Origin: Achatina immaculata
Taxonomy: Eukaryota; Mollusca; Gastropoda; Stylommatophora; Achatinidae
Direction: 5' to 3'
NCBI GenBank assembly: GCA_009760885.1
Contig: CM019693.1
Location: forward strand, 2,608,300 to 2,672,299
DNA length: 64,000 bases
Shown here: positions 23,301 to 38,300 of the stretch, in pieces
Layout of the letters: every line of letters begins with the position of its first letter
Numbering within the stretch: the stretch's first letter is position 1
Program-made: the position numbers and the translations under genes
The notes under the pieces: model-generated
Told to the model about the DNA's origin: nothing
What the model saw: only the letters and a program-made list of their open reading frames with translations
The model's database searches: none

Positions 23301-26300
23301 CACCTAGAGATATTTATTGCTCCTGATTTCTCTTCTGTCCCCCCCCCCCCCCACTTTCGTCTCTAGCCACCTAGAGATATTTATTGCCTCCTGATTTCTC
23401 TTCTGTTCCCCCCCCCCCCACCTTCTTCTCTAGCCACCTAGAGATATTTATTGTCTCCTGATTTCTCTCCTGTCCCCCCCCCCCCCCCCCCCCACCTTCT
23501 TCTCTAGCCACCTAGAGATATTTATTGTCTCCTGATCTCCTCCTGTTCCCCCCCCCCACCTTCTTCTCTAGCCACTTAGAGTATTTATTGTCTCCTGATT
23601 TCTCTCCTGTTTTCTCCCCCCCCCCCCCCATTTTCTTCTCTAGCCACCTAGAGATATTTATTGTCTCCTGATCTCTCTCCTGTGCCCCCCCCCCCTCCAC
23701 CACCCCCACCCCCCACCTGTATCATTCTCTCCCTTTCACTGCTGCTAACATCTGATTAGTTCAATTTGTTTTCCTTTGTGGTCTTCCAGCCTTGTCTTTA
23801 GGGTGTATTCTGTTGTATTGTGTACGAGGGGGGATGCCACAGAGCTAAGTTTTTCATTTTTCTTTTATTTTATGTTGTGTTTTTTTTATGTAATCCTTGA
23901 AAATGGCTCGTGCTGAAATGTTGGATGTTGTATGTTTTTCATTATTTGTGTTTTTTTCTCGCATTTCTCACCTTCTCTATTTCTTTGTAAAACTGTACCA
24001 TACACCTCTATCTACCTGTACTACTAGAGCCAGTTTTACTGCAGTCATTATCTCTTTTATCTTTCTTTCTTTAGAGACAATTTCATTTGCCTAGTTGAGT
24101 TTGTTTATTGTTACTCCATCAGAATCCATTAAAGTTTCACAGTCTTCAAAAGTGGATGGAATTAAATTTCATCATGGCTTAATTATCAACAGTTCAGAGC
24201 CAGAACAGTCACATTTAGCTGTGTAAAATGCTATCAAAAATACATTTCATCATTATTTTCCCCCAGTGTATTACTATAATAATAGCATTAATTAATGGCT
24301 TGTCGTGTACATGTCCACAGATTTCGTTAATACAACTAAATTTGCCAGTAGATATTTTACATGAATTTTGCTATTTTCAGCCTCGGGAGGATGTATTTGG
24401 ATGTAGTAATGTTTACATGTCGTGACAGATAGCTTTGTAAGGGGCGCAAATGGAGTACCATACCTTTTTTTTTTTTTTTAAATTGAAATTTTTAACTGTG
24501 TTATTGTAGGCCTCGCAAAATCAAGAGTTTTGTCCATATTTTTCTACAAAATCGTTTATTTAGAAAAAAACTGAAAAGTTATGTTTTAGTAAACTCAGAA
24601 AGCTGCATTGTATTTTACAGGGATGCTTCCGCAACAAAAATGAATATCTTCACAAGTAAGTGTTTGAAAACTGTGTTAGTAATATTTTCTGTGAATCTGA
24701 ATTGAAACTGTTTAAAAAAAAAAGGAGCCATAAGACATATATCACTGTTCACAGTACTTTGACTCTTATTGAAAAACTTAGAAGAGGATTATTTGATCAT
24801 TGGGTATCACTGCAAAATAATTCATAGTTTAACAAGCTTGTGCTTTTTGTGGTTAACTTACCATTTTAATGGACCAAAATAAGTTCTAAGACATCACTTA
24901 CAAATGCTTCCTATATTTGCCTACGAGAGTAAAAAAAATACATGGACATAGCAGGATTGTATGAGCACAGTTGTAGAATTCAGTGTACTGACAGAATATT
25001 AAAACATTAGTCTGTACATTCATAGTAGTGAGAAGGCAGCCTTCCTTTGCCAAAACAGGGTTTGAAAAGGACCCCCAGACAGACAAACATGTCATCATCA
25101 TCACCATCATCAGGTACCGTGCCGACTGGTGTTGGCTGTTATGCTTCTCCAGAGTACACGATCCTTCATGCAGGCCATCAGCTCAGTTGGTGATCTCATC
25201 TCACACCATCCCGTCAGACTGTCCAGTATCATACATGACACAAAACATATTTGAACAGGCGCTATGAGGGATCACCAAAGAAGAATGGCTAAATCATAGG
25301 GAGTGGGAATTCAGGACATACCATGTTCAGATACATAGAACGGACCAGCTACCCATATGAAAATTTATACAGTTTGAGCAGACAGAACCAAGCTATGATA
25401 TTTAGGCAGTAAACAGGCACCATCTTAAACACCTAAACAGAATCAGGAACCACCTTAACCAAAGGTGCAGATGCTGATAATGAGTAAGCTATGCTATAAA
25501 CATTTCAACTGTGTTTCAGTGCTAAAAAAAAAACAAACTAAATAACTACAATTTCAACACATAGATGTGTTCAGAATGGGTTGTAATGCAAACTTGAGCA
25601 ATTCTGACTTGTGGCCAAGTTCTTCAGTGAGGCATAACTAACAAAAAGCTTTTGGCTTATAGCAAATATGCCACAGCTACATTTTTTTTTTTCTGAGATA
25701 TAGGATGGCATCTTGTTTTACAGTAACAAAAGAAATATACAATGGCATGCTGTGCATACATTACACAAAGAAAAACAGGATGCTAAAACACATGAGCTAA
25801 AAGAAATTTATAGTCAGTTTCCTATTCTAGCATTAGAGTTTCAGTAAAATGTAGTGGTTCAGATATAAGTTTATACAGTGCTCATTCTTCACTTGTTTCA
25901 GTTACCGACCCTTCCTTGCGTGGTGGCTACATCTTGTGCTTCCTGGATGATGGAGAGGGCATGGATCCCTGTGAGATTATTTTTGAATTTAAATACACAA
26001 ATCTTTAGAACTTTCAAACATGTGGTATTGAAATACAGTTTTCTAGCTCCCAGTGGTGGTGGTAGATTTCCTAGTGTAGTGTGTTAAATGTTCGGTTGCC
26101 CCTAGTTGTAGCATAGATTTCATTTTTAGTGGACTCTTCATCATCATCATCATGTGCCGTCACTGGTATGAAGGTTGGTGGTGATGAATCTCCAGCTTCC
26201 TCTCTTTCTCATCTTAATGTTGCAGTCAGCCATGTTGCATCCTGTCCACTCTCATGCGTTATCTTTCCATCTAAACCTCTTTCTGACTTGCTCTTTTTTT

Positions 26301-29300
26301 TTTTTTTTAAAATTTCACCTTTCCCTCCAGTAATGTCTTCAGCATATTTCTGATGTGGCCAGAGCATTTTGTTTTCTTGATCCTTATTTCTTTGAGAAAG
26401 CTCATGTTGTACTCTTAATGAATCTGTTGTTCATATGGACTCTTAATGACTTGTGTGTGTGTGTGGGTGTGGGCAGGTGAGAGAGAATAGAACATTTTTT
26501 TTTCTCAGTAAATTTTCAGCCATCATTGACTTGTGATTTATGAGTGACATTTTAATTGCCATAATTATGCTTTATCTATCATTCATTCATTTGCATGTCC
26601 CTTGCGGAACTTTGCCTCCCCAACACCACTCCTGTAGGCCTCACGGTTGTGAGCAAGATGGCCTGCTGCTGATGCATCCATTTGCAGATCATCAGTGATG
26701 TCTTGCAGCCATCTTTGCCTTGGTCTTCCTCTTTTTTTATGTACCGTTCCAAGACAATCTTCTCTAGATTATCATGACGTTTAATGTGTCCAAAATATTA
26801 AATTTTCTCTGTTTAATCCTCCTTACCAGCCAGCCTTCTTCAATATTAAATTCTTGTAGTATGGATATATTATGCTTATGGATATATTATGAAGTATGCT
26901 TTATATAAAATGTAAATTATGATTTATTATTTGCGTGTTTATGGAGTGTATAAGCTATGTTTGAAAGTGGTTTTAGAAAGAAGAGGGTTTTCCTAAGTTT
27001 GTAATAAATTTATTAATACCATAAACCAAGCAGAAGATTGGTATGCTGTCTGGTAGATTATAGGTCCATGATTTATGGTAACTTTATTATTGAAGTAATG
27101 AAACCTGTGGTGATAAATGTAAGAAATAGGCTCTTCCATAGATTATGGTATATGTAGTATGTTTATTATAAGAATAATGAAGATCAAAATCTCTATCTTT
27201 ATGTGAAGAAAACTAAATTGATGACAACTGACAAAACAAATAAGGCAGCTGAAATATGTATCAGTGAAGAAAAATTGGAAGAGGTAGAGAGTTTTGAATA
27301 TCTTAGATCATTACTAACTAAAAATGGAAATACAATAAGGGAAGTTAAAAGGAGGACACCTATCAATCTTCAAAAAGTAAAACAACTAAAGAAGCTGTAG
27401 AGAGGAAAAGACAGAACTACAAAAATAAGATTTTTAAGGGCATGCATCTTTCCCATCGCAACATATGCCTGTGAGACCTGGACACTTAACAAAACAGCTG
27501 AGAAACGCATAAATACCTTTGAATGTAAATGCTACAGAAGAGTTCTTCAAATATCATGGACACAAAAAACTACTGGAACTTAATATTGAAGAAGGCTGGC
27601 TAGTAAAGAGGATTAAACAGAGAAAACTTAATATTTTGGACACATTAAACGTCATGATAATTTAGAGAGGACTGTCTTGGAAGGGTACATAATGGGAAAA
27701 AGAAAGAGAGAAAGACCAAGGAGAAGATGGCTGCAAGACATCGTTGATAATATGAAAATGGATGCATCAGCAGCAGGCCATCTTGCTTACAACCGAGAGG
27801 CCTACAAGAGTGCTGTTAGGAAGGCAAAGTTTCACATGAGACACGTATAAATGACTGACCGACTGGATATGTTTATTGACAGATGAAAGCACAAGTATGT
27901 GCATGATAAAATGTTTTAGGGAGAACAGAACGTGTCGCCTGTAACTGAGTCATTTAGCCACTTTCTGAGTTTCCCCTGTCTCTTGATTGGAAGATATTTA
28001 TAGACAGATTATTCTTGTCACATGTTAAATAAGAAATTATTTTTCTTTTTGTAAAAAGTGGTGGTAGGAAGGGATTAATTTATCACTGAACCATAAAAAC
28101 GGTGGTCATGGGGTCAGTTATTAGAGATTTGGCATAATATGGTGCTGATAGTGGAAGGTGAAAGCAGTTTGCAAAATTTGGTTAACAAAGAGAACGATAA
28201 AAGAGGACAAGGGCAGAAAAAAAAAAAAAAAGAAGACAGGAACACTGATCATGTTAATCAGCAGCTCTCAGCATCCCCGTCCATTTTCAATGCAGGCTGT
28301 GCCTGAATCAACCCATAAATCATCATCCAGAAAGGGTTTTAACCATTATACATTCTTTTATGGTGGTAATTATGAAATGTTAACTGAAAATTCCTTCCCA
28401 TTGAGATTCACTGTGTTAAATAGAGTTAAAAAGACACTAAAGTGCAGTATCCACGGAAAAGGAAAGTTACAGAAATGTGTATGTATAAATTTAGATACCG
28501 TGGAAAAATGCTCACAGTAGATGGCAAATAAATACCTGAAATAAAACATGAATAAGCAAAAGCAGCTTTTTTTTTTTTTTTTGCAACATAAAGAAGATAC
28601 TAACAGATAACGAGAATATCCTTAAAAGTGATTAGAAATAAAAGAATAATAAATTTATAACTGTCGTGCAAGGTGTCACAAGGTGCAATGGGTCAGTCAC
28701 TGACCCTTAAAGATATGGATGGATGGATGGATGGACGGACAGACAGCAGTGATGTGCTTTTAGGGAATGATTCAACATAAACCTTGGATGGTCAGAAGAC
28801 CAAAGAGCTCTTCAGAGAACACAGTCTTTTAATAAGGAAAAGATGATGAAAGCTCTTTGAACATGAAACATGTCATAAGAAGTCACTAGTTAGAGGACCT
28901 GATGAAGCCATTGTTAGCAATTATTGAGGAAAGACACTGGTGATGATTGGGGACGTGCTCCGAATGACTGACAACTCACTACCAAAAATAGCAATAAGAT
29001 GGACACCACAGGGGAACAGAAGTAAGGGTAGACCAAAAGAGACATGGAAGAGAACAACAGAAAGGATGTTGAGCAATAGAGGGCTCGCCTGGGCAAGAGC
29101 AGAAAAAAAGGCAAAGGACAGGCATTTGTGGAAAACCCTTTTGAAAGCCCCATGTGCCCTGGGCACTTAAGGTTCAGAGAGTTAGAGAACCTGATAATTG
29201 TTGGAAAACTGCAGAAGAGAAAAAAAAAGGAGGAAGGCCAGAAGAATTCACCTTAACAGGCTGGCCAAAATGGCATCAGAAAAACAGTGTAACAGAACTG

Positions 29301-32300
29301 ACTGGAAACACCAGTTCTCACTCAGAGTGCAAGAAACATGATTGTATGACATATAATGAATGATTGAAAAATGTTTTCATATATAGTTAAAATATTCTGC
29401 AATGTGTTTATTTGGTAGATAATCACTGTTTGTGTTTTACAAATAAATTTCTAGTGAGAATAATATGTTGCCAGTTTTAGAAGTCTGTCATGCTAATATG
29501 CAGAATGTTCTTGTGTAGCAGGTATATGACTCAGAATGTTCTTGTTCAGCAGGTATATGACTTGGAATGAATGTTCTTGTTCATCAGGTATATGATTAAT
29601 ATTCGGTAGACATAGATAATCAGCAATTTAGCAGATTTTGAAAGTGTGGTCTGGAAAAAGTGATTTATTTCACATCTGAGGATGCCATTGTCACATAAAA
29701 TTATCCTTAAAGTTTTTAATTTATCTTTTTTGTATTTATAGGGGAGACGGCAAGTATTGTCACATTTGGTAAATCAACAAAGAAGTCAGATGACCTGCAC
29801 CAGATCGGCATGTATGGCAATGGTCTGAAATCGTAAGTTCAGTCTTATTTCTTTGTTTGATGAGCCATTATGTCCACTCTGATCTCTCCCTCATAAAGTA
29901 CAGTTAAATGTAGCTTATTTAAATCCTGTCTAGTGTGGATTGTCAGCTGTAGTTCTGTGAATATAGTTTTGTCTTATTAATTTTGGTCTTCAGTTTTATT
30001 CGCTGTTTCTTACACCAAAACATAACACTTGAAATAGAAGTCATACAGTGTAACTGTGTCACATCATGTGAACACCATAGTTTTTTCTTCATAGCATGAG
30101 GTAGCTGGACAGGTTCTTTGTCTCAAGATCAGACATTCTGTGCGTTCTTGCAGCTTGTGGAAGGGAATGTATTTTTATTTTCAATTACTTTTTTTTTTTT
30201 TTAATTAAAGATTTCTCCATTTTTCTTTGTTGAAGTTTTTGTTATGTAACCTGGCTCTTACTCATGTTGCATCTTTCCATCATTTTACGCTTTTTTAAGC
30301 TCTGTATTAGATTTTTGCTAAGCCATAGTGCACAAGTAGGCAATCTGTGATGTTTGTGTGTGTGCATACACCTTAATTATTTCTGTAAAATCAATAAAGT
30401 ATCACATGTCTCTGGTTCAAATAATATGTAAGATATTTTGAGCTGTACAGCCAGTGGAAGTTTTTGTTGTTGTGTTACATCTTTTTTATTTTAGAAATAA
30501 AGTCAGAAGAGTGACATTTGACAGCATTCTTTTATAACATTCCTTCTCAGTTGGTAAAAGTCAGAAAATACAGCATTACCATTAGTGTGAAGTAAATGAT
30601 GCATCAGTGAATGGAACCATTTAAACAGAATTTTTTGGGGTTTTTTTTTTTAGCTACATAACATTGTTATTCTGAAGGTTGCTCTTTCATTGTAGTTGTA
30701 ATCAGAGACTGGCATCCCCACACTCCCAGGCTTTCCCATATGTGCTCTGCCTTCGATTCCATCACCCGCTTTCATTGTGTGTGCTCATAGTCCTGAGTTA
30801 ATATTTTTGTCCAGTTTTAACTAATTTTTCTTTTCAAATTTTTCTTCAGTGGCTCCATGCGAATCGGCAACGACCTGATGTTGTTTACTAAGAAGGGTGA
30901 TACAAAGTCTTGTCTCTTTCTGTCACGGACATTTCATGAGGAGGAAAACATTGATGAGGTTATTGTGCCTATTCCATCTTTTGATGCTGGCTCTCGCAAA
31001 CCTTATGTACCAGATGCAAGAACTAGAGAAAAGGTTACTGTTGTTTTAGTCTTTTGATTCCTTAGTATAGGACTTTTGTGCCTAGCCAAACAACATTCAC
31101 ATCAGCATGTCAACAGTTTTGAGCTTCAAGAGAAAACTAAATAAAGCAAAAGAAGTCAGTTGAAAGCAAAAGGGAAAAGATTCAGTAACAAACTCTTTCA
31201 GGTTCTGCCAGACAGTAATCTGAGAAGACTCCGCGGACACTCAGGAAAATAAGCAGGCACATGGAGCTGATGCTTCTTTAGATCGGGTTTTTTTTTCTAT
31301 TTTTTTTTTTTTACTTTAGCTATCAACACCTTATGATAGATGGACTGACTGCAGTGATTTGATTTTAGTTTCTTTTTATCCTCTGGTAAAAGCCAGATAC
31401 AAGAACAAATGGGACAAAAACAGCCAGGACACCAGAAGAATGATGCCTACTAATGGATCAGCAGAGAAGGAAAAAAAAGTCAAGATCTTTAGACTCAGAA
31501 TAGGTCTCAACAGATTGGGACACCACATGTTTAATGAACTAAAATGGGCATGGCCAATGAGTTCACCTGTGGTACTGACAAAATGACAGCCCAGCACCTG
31601 TTACAGGACTGCTCTTCATTTAAAGAACAGAGATGGCATTTTTGGTCATCACATGTACCAATCCAGGACAAGCTGTATGGTGATCTTGACAGTCCAAGAC
31701 ACACAGCAGCATTCTTCAAAGATGTGAAAGATGATGCCTGAAAGTGTTAAAGAAGAAATTTCTTTTATTGAAAAACTTTCTGCTATGAGATTTAAGAAAA
31801 GTCACTGTTTTATGTTCACCATCTGGTGTGCCAACTGTTACAAGACATCCATTGCAACATCTGCTGAGAGTTGTTAAGCTTGTAACTACAGGATGATTGA
31901 ACAGCAACAGCCTGACTGTTTTGTCCTGACACCTAAGGTTGTTGATGTTCATATGGTCCATCCTTCATTGAATATTCTTCTTCTTATAGCAAATCTGAAA
32001 ACATTCTGCTGTCTATCCATGATGACTTCTTCATTGAGTGTAGTGATATTTCGGACCCATAGGGTTCCTTCTTTGTTTCCCAAGAAACACTTCTTCTGTT
32101 TCCCGGGAAACATGTCTTCTTCTATTGTTATCACAACTGGGTTGCTATTGCCTTGCCTCCCAGGCCATATCCATGGCATCCCCAGAAAGTTTTTTTCCAC
32201 TAATTGGTTATGCTTGGCTGAGTGTCATTTTTTCCCCACCAGTGGTAGATTTGATTAGGCTTTCAATAAAATGTTTGTTACTGGTTAACAGTACAGTCTT

Positions 32301-35300
32301 TTTCTGTAATCAGCTTTTTTACATACCATCATCAGAATATAGCTTCTTCTAGCATACAGGTTTTCAGATGGTTTCCATCCAAGTATACACCTATGCCAAT
32401 GAGAAACAAATATTAATGAATGTGCTACGTGGGAGACAGTCTAGGTTCATTGGCCGTATAATGAGAAGAGGAGGCATTAAAAATATTATGACAAGGAAAA
32501 CGGGAGGCAGGAAAAAAAAGTGATAGACCAAGAGAGAAAATTTTAGGTGGCCTGACAAAACGCTGTGGGAAAAGCACAACAGACCTGATGGGAAAACTTC
32601 ACAGATCAAAAACTGTGGAGGGACATGGTCGCTGATGTCCCCAGGTGGCACATGATAATAATACTGCCCCTGTCAAAAAACATTCATAATAGTATTTTTT
32701 TCCTTGCTTCTTTTTTTTTTTTTTTAAAATTTTGCTCCAAACTTTCTTCTTATATTCTTCCCGTGCTGCTAAACGTCACATGGTAGTTCACCAAGATTTC
32801 CTGTCTTTGGCGAGTTTTTCAGTCTCATCAAGGGATGTTATGCCCACTGAAATGGCCTCTCCTCTTAACAATGTCCTCTTTAGAGTTTCACTTGGTCAAC
32901 CTCTTTTTCTTCTGCCTGTTGTGTTCCACTTGATAGCTTGTTTGGGGATCCTCTGATTGTTTCTTCTCATCACATAACCGACATATTTCCATCTTCTTTT
33001 TCTGATCACCCATGATACAGGTTGTTGTTTGCTCATCTGTCTTATCTCTGTGTTGTTCTTGAATTCGTTCTGCTTTATAATGAGTATTTTCCTTAAGCAT
33101 TTATTTTCAAAATAGTCTAATTTGTTGTCTATTTCTTTAGTTGTTTTCCGAACTTTACAGCAAGTGAAATGTAAATTATTTTGACTTTCCAGCATGAGGT
33201 TGAAATGGAAATCATACTGAAGTACTCACCTTTCAAGACCATGGATGAGTTCTTCAGCCAGTTTGACAGACTCGAGGGGCAATCTGGCACATTGGTCATG
33301 GTCTATAATCTCAAACTTCTGGACTCGGGGGATCCAGAGCTTGATGTTACCTCAGATACAAATGACATTGTCTTGGCTAATCCCAGCACACATGATTTTG
33401 ATTCTGATGAAGGGTAGGTTGATTATGTGTGTTTTCTAGTATTAGCAGTTATTGTTTCATTTTGCCAGATAATATTTAAAATTGCAGGTCTTTTGATAAA
33501 TTTTCTTATAAGTTCTTGAAAAGCTGTAAACTGAAATTTCTGTTATATTTTAGGAAGTTGGCATCAGAATGTCACACAACTGATATCTAATTTTCTTAAT
33601 TTCAGGTTTTTATATCATTGGTAATTTTATGGTGTCTGATGTTTAATCTTAATCTTAATTTAATTTTTTTTTCATGCTTTTGCGTTTCATATTTAGTTTA
33701 CCATTTATTTTGGGTTAAAAAAAAATGAACAAGTTTATAAGCAAAAATTTTTCTGAAATAAACATTTCCGAGGCAATGAGGATAAGAATTCAGGACATCA
33801 CAACGCTTTGTCAGCAAGACATGGATGGAGTGCAGTTAATGATAACACAGTAGAAGCAGAATTCATGAACATCAAAAATAATAATTCTTATCAGGCATTT
33901 AAAGTGTCTTCTGTATTTTTCTGTTTCACAGTTTTACAAAATGATGGCATGAGTTTTACTTAAATACAGTTAGATATTGCTCTGTTTTTTTTTTCTTTTT
34001 CAGTTTGCTGATTTACCTGTGAATTTAATCACTTATTAGAATGAAAGAGCTGGGAGTAAAATATGATACTGTATAATATGAGCATTGTGTGAATGGTTAA
34101 AAAAAAGGCTGTAAATTATCATGGAAATGGTATCATCAGCTTGCTCTTCACTGAGGAATATTTATGAGAGCAGGTCAATAAATAAGTTACAGAATGAGCT
34201 AGAAACAAAAAAAGTGACTGAGTGCTTGCCTAAGGAAGCTGCAGAACTGAGATCCTGACACCAGCATAGCAAGACAGGTACTGACATGGAATCTTCGAGG
34301 AAATAGACTTACTTGGAGAAGAGAAATTATGACAGTGCCTAGAGACATATGGAAGGAGGCAGAGAATAATTACAAGAACAGGGATGACTGGAGAGCCTTT
34401 ATCTGTGGCCTATGCTCTCAAGGGAGTGAAAAGGTGATGATGATGATAAGTGCTTCCCTGAAATTCTTTTTATTGTTCGGCATAATCCCTATGTACATTC
34501 GGACAGTTATCCCATCAACTCATTCCTTGATAACTGATATGAAAGGTTTCTGGCTGCAGCCACAGCCAATGAGTTACCTCCTTGGTAAAGTCTTCCTCGT
34601 CTCTTATCTTATATCTTATATCCTTCCCGTGCCGTTAAATGTCACATAGGGCTCGCAAAGTAGTTTGCCAATTTTTCCTGTCTTCGGCGAGTCTTTCATC
34701 CTCATCAAAAGGATTTTATGCCTGTTAATTTGGTCTCTCTTAATAATGTCCTCTTCAGAGTTTCACGCTGTCTGCCTCTTTTTCTTCGGCCTGTTGTGTT
34801 CCACTTGATAGCTTGTTTTGGGATTCTCTGATCATTTCTTCTCATCAAGTGACCAGCATATGTCCATCTCCTTTTCCTGATCACCCATGAGACTGGTTGT
34901 TGTTCAGTCATCTGTCTTATCTCTGCATTGTTCTTGAATTCATTCCACTTGATGCCGAGTATTTTCCTTATGCATTTGTTCTCAAAAGAGTCTAATTTCT
35001 TTTCTATTTCTTTAGTTGTTTTCCAGCTTTCGCATGCATAAATGAGGGTGGATATTACATTTGAATTGAATAGTCTTAACTTGGTTTTTGTGCTTATGAC
35101 TTTTGAATTCCATATGTTCTCAAGATTCTTGAAGATTGATGCTGCTTTTGCAATTCTGATCCTAACTTCCTTTCTAGTGTCACCATCCTGGTATATGTGG
35201 CTGCCAAGGTATGCAAATTAATTGACTTCTTCAATATCTGTCCCTTCTATGTGTATTTTTCCATTTTGATTGATGGGAATTTTCATTATTTTTGTTTTGT

Positions 35301-38300
35301 CCTTGTTAATTTCAAGTCCTATTTTGCTAGCCAGCGAAGACAGGCTGTCTGTTTTTTCTTGCATGGAATTCACATTATTACTGATAAGAGTTATGTCATC
35401 AGCAAAATAAAGATCTTCTAGTTGGGTCCCATGTACCCAGTCAGTACCTGTGTTACCTGTGCAGCATTTTTTCATTATGAAGTCTGTTGTAATCCCAGAA
35501 AGTAAAGGAGACAGTATACAACCTTGTTTCACGCCTGTTTCAATCTGGAACCATTCACTCATCCCTTCTTCTGTCTTGACTGCACAAACATATCCATTGT
35601 ATAAGTCCTTAATGATGTTGACAATTTTAGATGATATTCCATATAGACATAAAATTCTCCATAATGAATCTCTGTGTATGCTATCAAATGCCTTTTTAAA
35701 ATCTATGAAGTTCAGTATAATGGTTTCTGCTTTTCAATATGTTCTTCAAGTATTATTCTTAGAGTAAAGATCTGGTCGAGACAGCTTCTCCCTTTTCAAA
35801 ATCCTACTTGTTCTTCTCTCATTGCAGTATCCACTATATCTTTGAGTCTATTCAAAATGACCTTGCAAAATACTTTTGACACAACTCGTCTCGGAAATGA
35901 TTTATTGAATTTTTGAATCCAGTTCACATGGCTTTTCTTGACGTGCACTTTTTACCACAGTTCAAGCATTTCTTCTGTGCTCAACCCTTTGGCCCACAGG
36001 AAACACACATCTGCACCTTGTTCTTCCTGTGTACATGCATATAACACTTTCACCATATTAAGGTGGTTGCTATCAGTGGCATGCTGGGATATAGCTTTGG
36101 CTCTTAATTCGCATCACTTGGTGCTGCTGCGTACTGCCAAAAAATGATCAATGGATTTTCTGTTGCTTGTATGGATTTGTAATTTACTTATTGACCTACC
36201 TAGTATTAAGGAAGAAGTGAAGCACTTATGAACTTGTCTGGCCTTCAGAAATGTTAATTCTAGCTATTAATTTATCCTGTTTGTCAAATTTCAGTTTAAT
36301 GCCTGAAAAAAGATCATTCCGAGCATATGCTGCCATCTTGTACATGGATCCACGCATGCGCATATACATTCAGAACAAGAAAGTGCGTACCAAACGTCTA
36401 GCGTGCACTTTGTACAAGTCCAAGATGTACAAATATTCATCCAACCGTTTCAAAACAAGGGCTGAAAATGAAGCCAAAAGGGCAATAGATGAAGCACTTG
36501 CTGCTGAGAACAAAGCCAGAGAAGCAGAAAGCAAGGCAAAGTGAGTGAGACTGCTTTCATTTTTGGTGAGGTTAAAGAGCACAGAATTTTCATATCCCAT
36601 TTGTATTAATTGTCAGTGAAACTTCCAAGTTCAGTAATTTGAATCTTTTTTTGTTCTTTCTTTTATGTTTAGAACATATTTGTTCCTGTTTATTGTTACT
36701 TATTGTTCTCCTCTTTCTTAACTGTTATTTTAAAATTTAGTTAACGGTCACATTAAAGTTTGTAATTTCTGGCACACTGCCCTTTTTTTTTTTTCTACAG
36801 AGATCTGGAAAACAAAACTGGGTCATCCACAAACAAGGAGCAGAGGGTGAGTCACTGTAATGACCGTTGTAAGAGAAATAATGTGAGTGCTGACCGCAGC
36901 AAAATTCATTGTGGAGGTGAATATTATTATGAAAAGTGCATAGTAGTTCATCTGGGAAAGTACAAATAGTACATATGCTGCTTTGGCCATTGAATTTATT
37001 TCATATTTTGTTTGTGTTGTTTATCCATCCATCCATCCAACACCTTGGTAGATGATCAGCTAAGCAAACTTTTTTCTCCATGCTTTTTTTTTTTTTTTCA
37101 CAGCCATTTTGGTAGCGTATTTAGCACATAGTGGTGATCCTGGAAATCTAGTGTTAATTCGGATATCTGTTAGGAAAGTGTCTTTGGACATGTTATTTAT
37201 TTTTGTGCTTTGTATACTATGTGTATTGTTTTCTTTCTTTTTTTTTTTTTGTTGTTGTAGATTTACAGGTGGATACAATTAGTATGCTCAGCTTACATGT
37301 CCAAGGGATTCCAATCGCCATTTACAAAATGGTATTTGGCACTGTTGACTATGCAGGTGTATGAAAATGTTAAAGGAAGTACAGTATAAGTTCTGTTTCT
37401 TCATAGTTGTTTGCCCGCAGAAGGGCATTAGTTGCGTTGTGTCACGGTTGTGGGGGCTTTTGGCCCACACTACCCACACTGCCCACAGTAGGGTATTAGT
37501 TGCATTGTGTCACAGTTGGGCCTTTTGGCCCACACTTCCCACAGAAGGGCATTCATTGTGTCAGTTGTGCACCTTGTGGCCCACACTTCCCACAGAAGGG
37601 CATTAGTTGCATTATGTCACAGTTGTGTGCCTTTTGGCCCACACTGCCCACAGAAGGGCATTAGTTGCATTGTGTCACAGTTGTGCGCCTTTTGGGCCAC
37701 ACTGCCCACAGAAGGGCATTAGTTGCTTTGTGTCACAGTTGTGTACCTTTTGGCCCACGCATCTGACTTCGACTTGACACATTTTTGGGACCAGGTTCAT
37801 CTTCCGACTGAAATCCCTATTCGCTTGGGCAAACCACCGTTTGTTTTCAGGGGCACCACAGGGAGGTAGAACAGGGTGTTGGAGGGCTAATGCAAGCAGC
37901 CAGCTGTGGGTTGGTGTCTGCTGTCTCATTCAGCTTGATTTTTGCGTCTTTTGCCCGCTAGTTTCTGTTTCAATCTTTCTTTGTAAAGAAATTCTTCTTT
38001 TTGGTTTTAAAATGAGTAGATTGTTTTGCTCAGTAGCAGGGCATCTTTGTTACAACCGAGAGGCCTACAGGAGAGCTGTTATGGAGGCAAGAGTTCCACA
38101 AGGGACATGCAAATGACTGACTGACTGAGACTGTTTTGTTATTCACACATGAGTATCATATGAGCTGAAGTTTATGTTCTTCCCTCTGTACCTTGCCTTT
38201 TTAGAAGCTTATTTGGGAAGAAGGTTGTAGTCTGTAAGATTCATAATTTTAGGCACTTCAGAAATGAAGTGGTAAGTGCATTCTTTCTCTGCTAAAGATG

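Larger units (their letters stand above)
21700..23712. repeat. ~65-75-bp minisatellite with poly-C tracts
   Basis: About 15 units (2 before and 13 after the LINE insertion), each with agccacctagagatatttat, then ttgtctcctgatttctctcc, then a run of roughly 9 to 19 C. Regular C-runs alternate with AT-containing spacers. Confidence 0.95.
21190..24075 (+). mobile_element. Penelope-like element remnant with poly-C minisatellite 3' region
   Basis: 21216-21541 reads a decayed GIY-YIG domain: [20 protein letters not shown] (YIG is YIE here), RLRDRFH then stops. The 3' region consists of the poly-C minisatellite and ends past the shared ggctcgtgctgaaatg motif at 23905 and catacacctctatctacctg, both also present in the element at 63327-63727. 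It is interrupted by the LINE at 21816-22768. Confidence 0.75.

Noticed and set aside
28158..28520. 120-codon ORF as a host gene
   Set aside because: Includes a poly-A run, no recognisable domain, lies in an intron, and no splice support.
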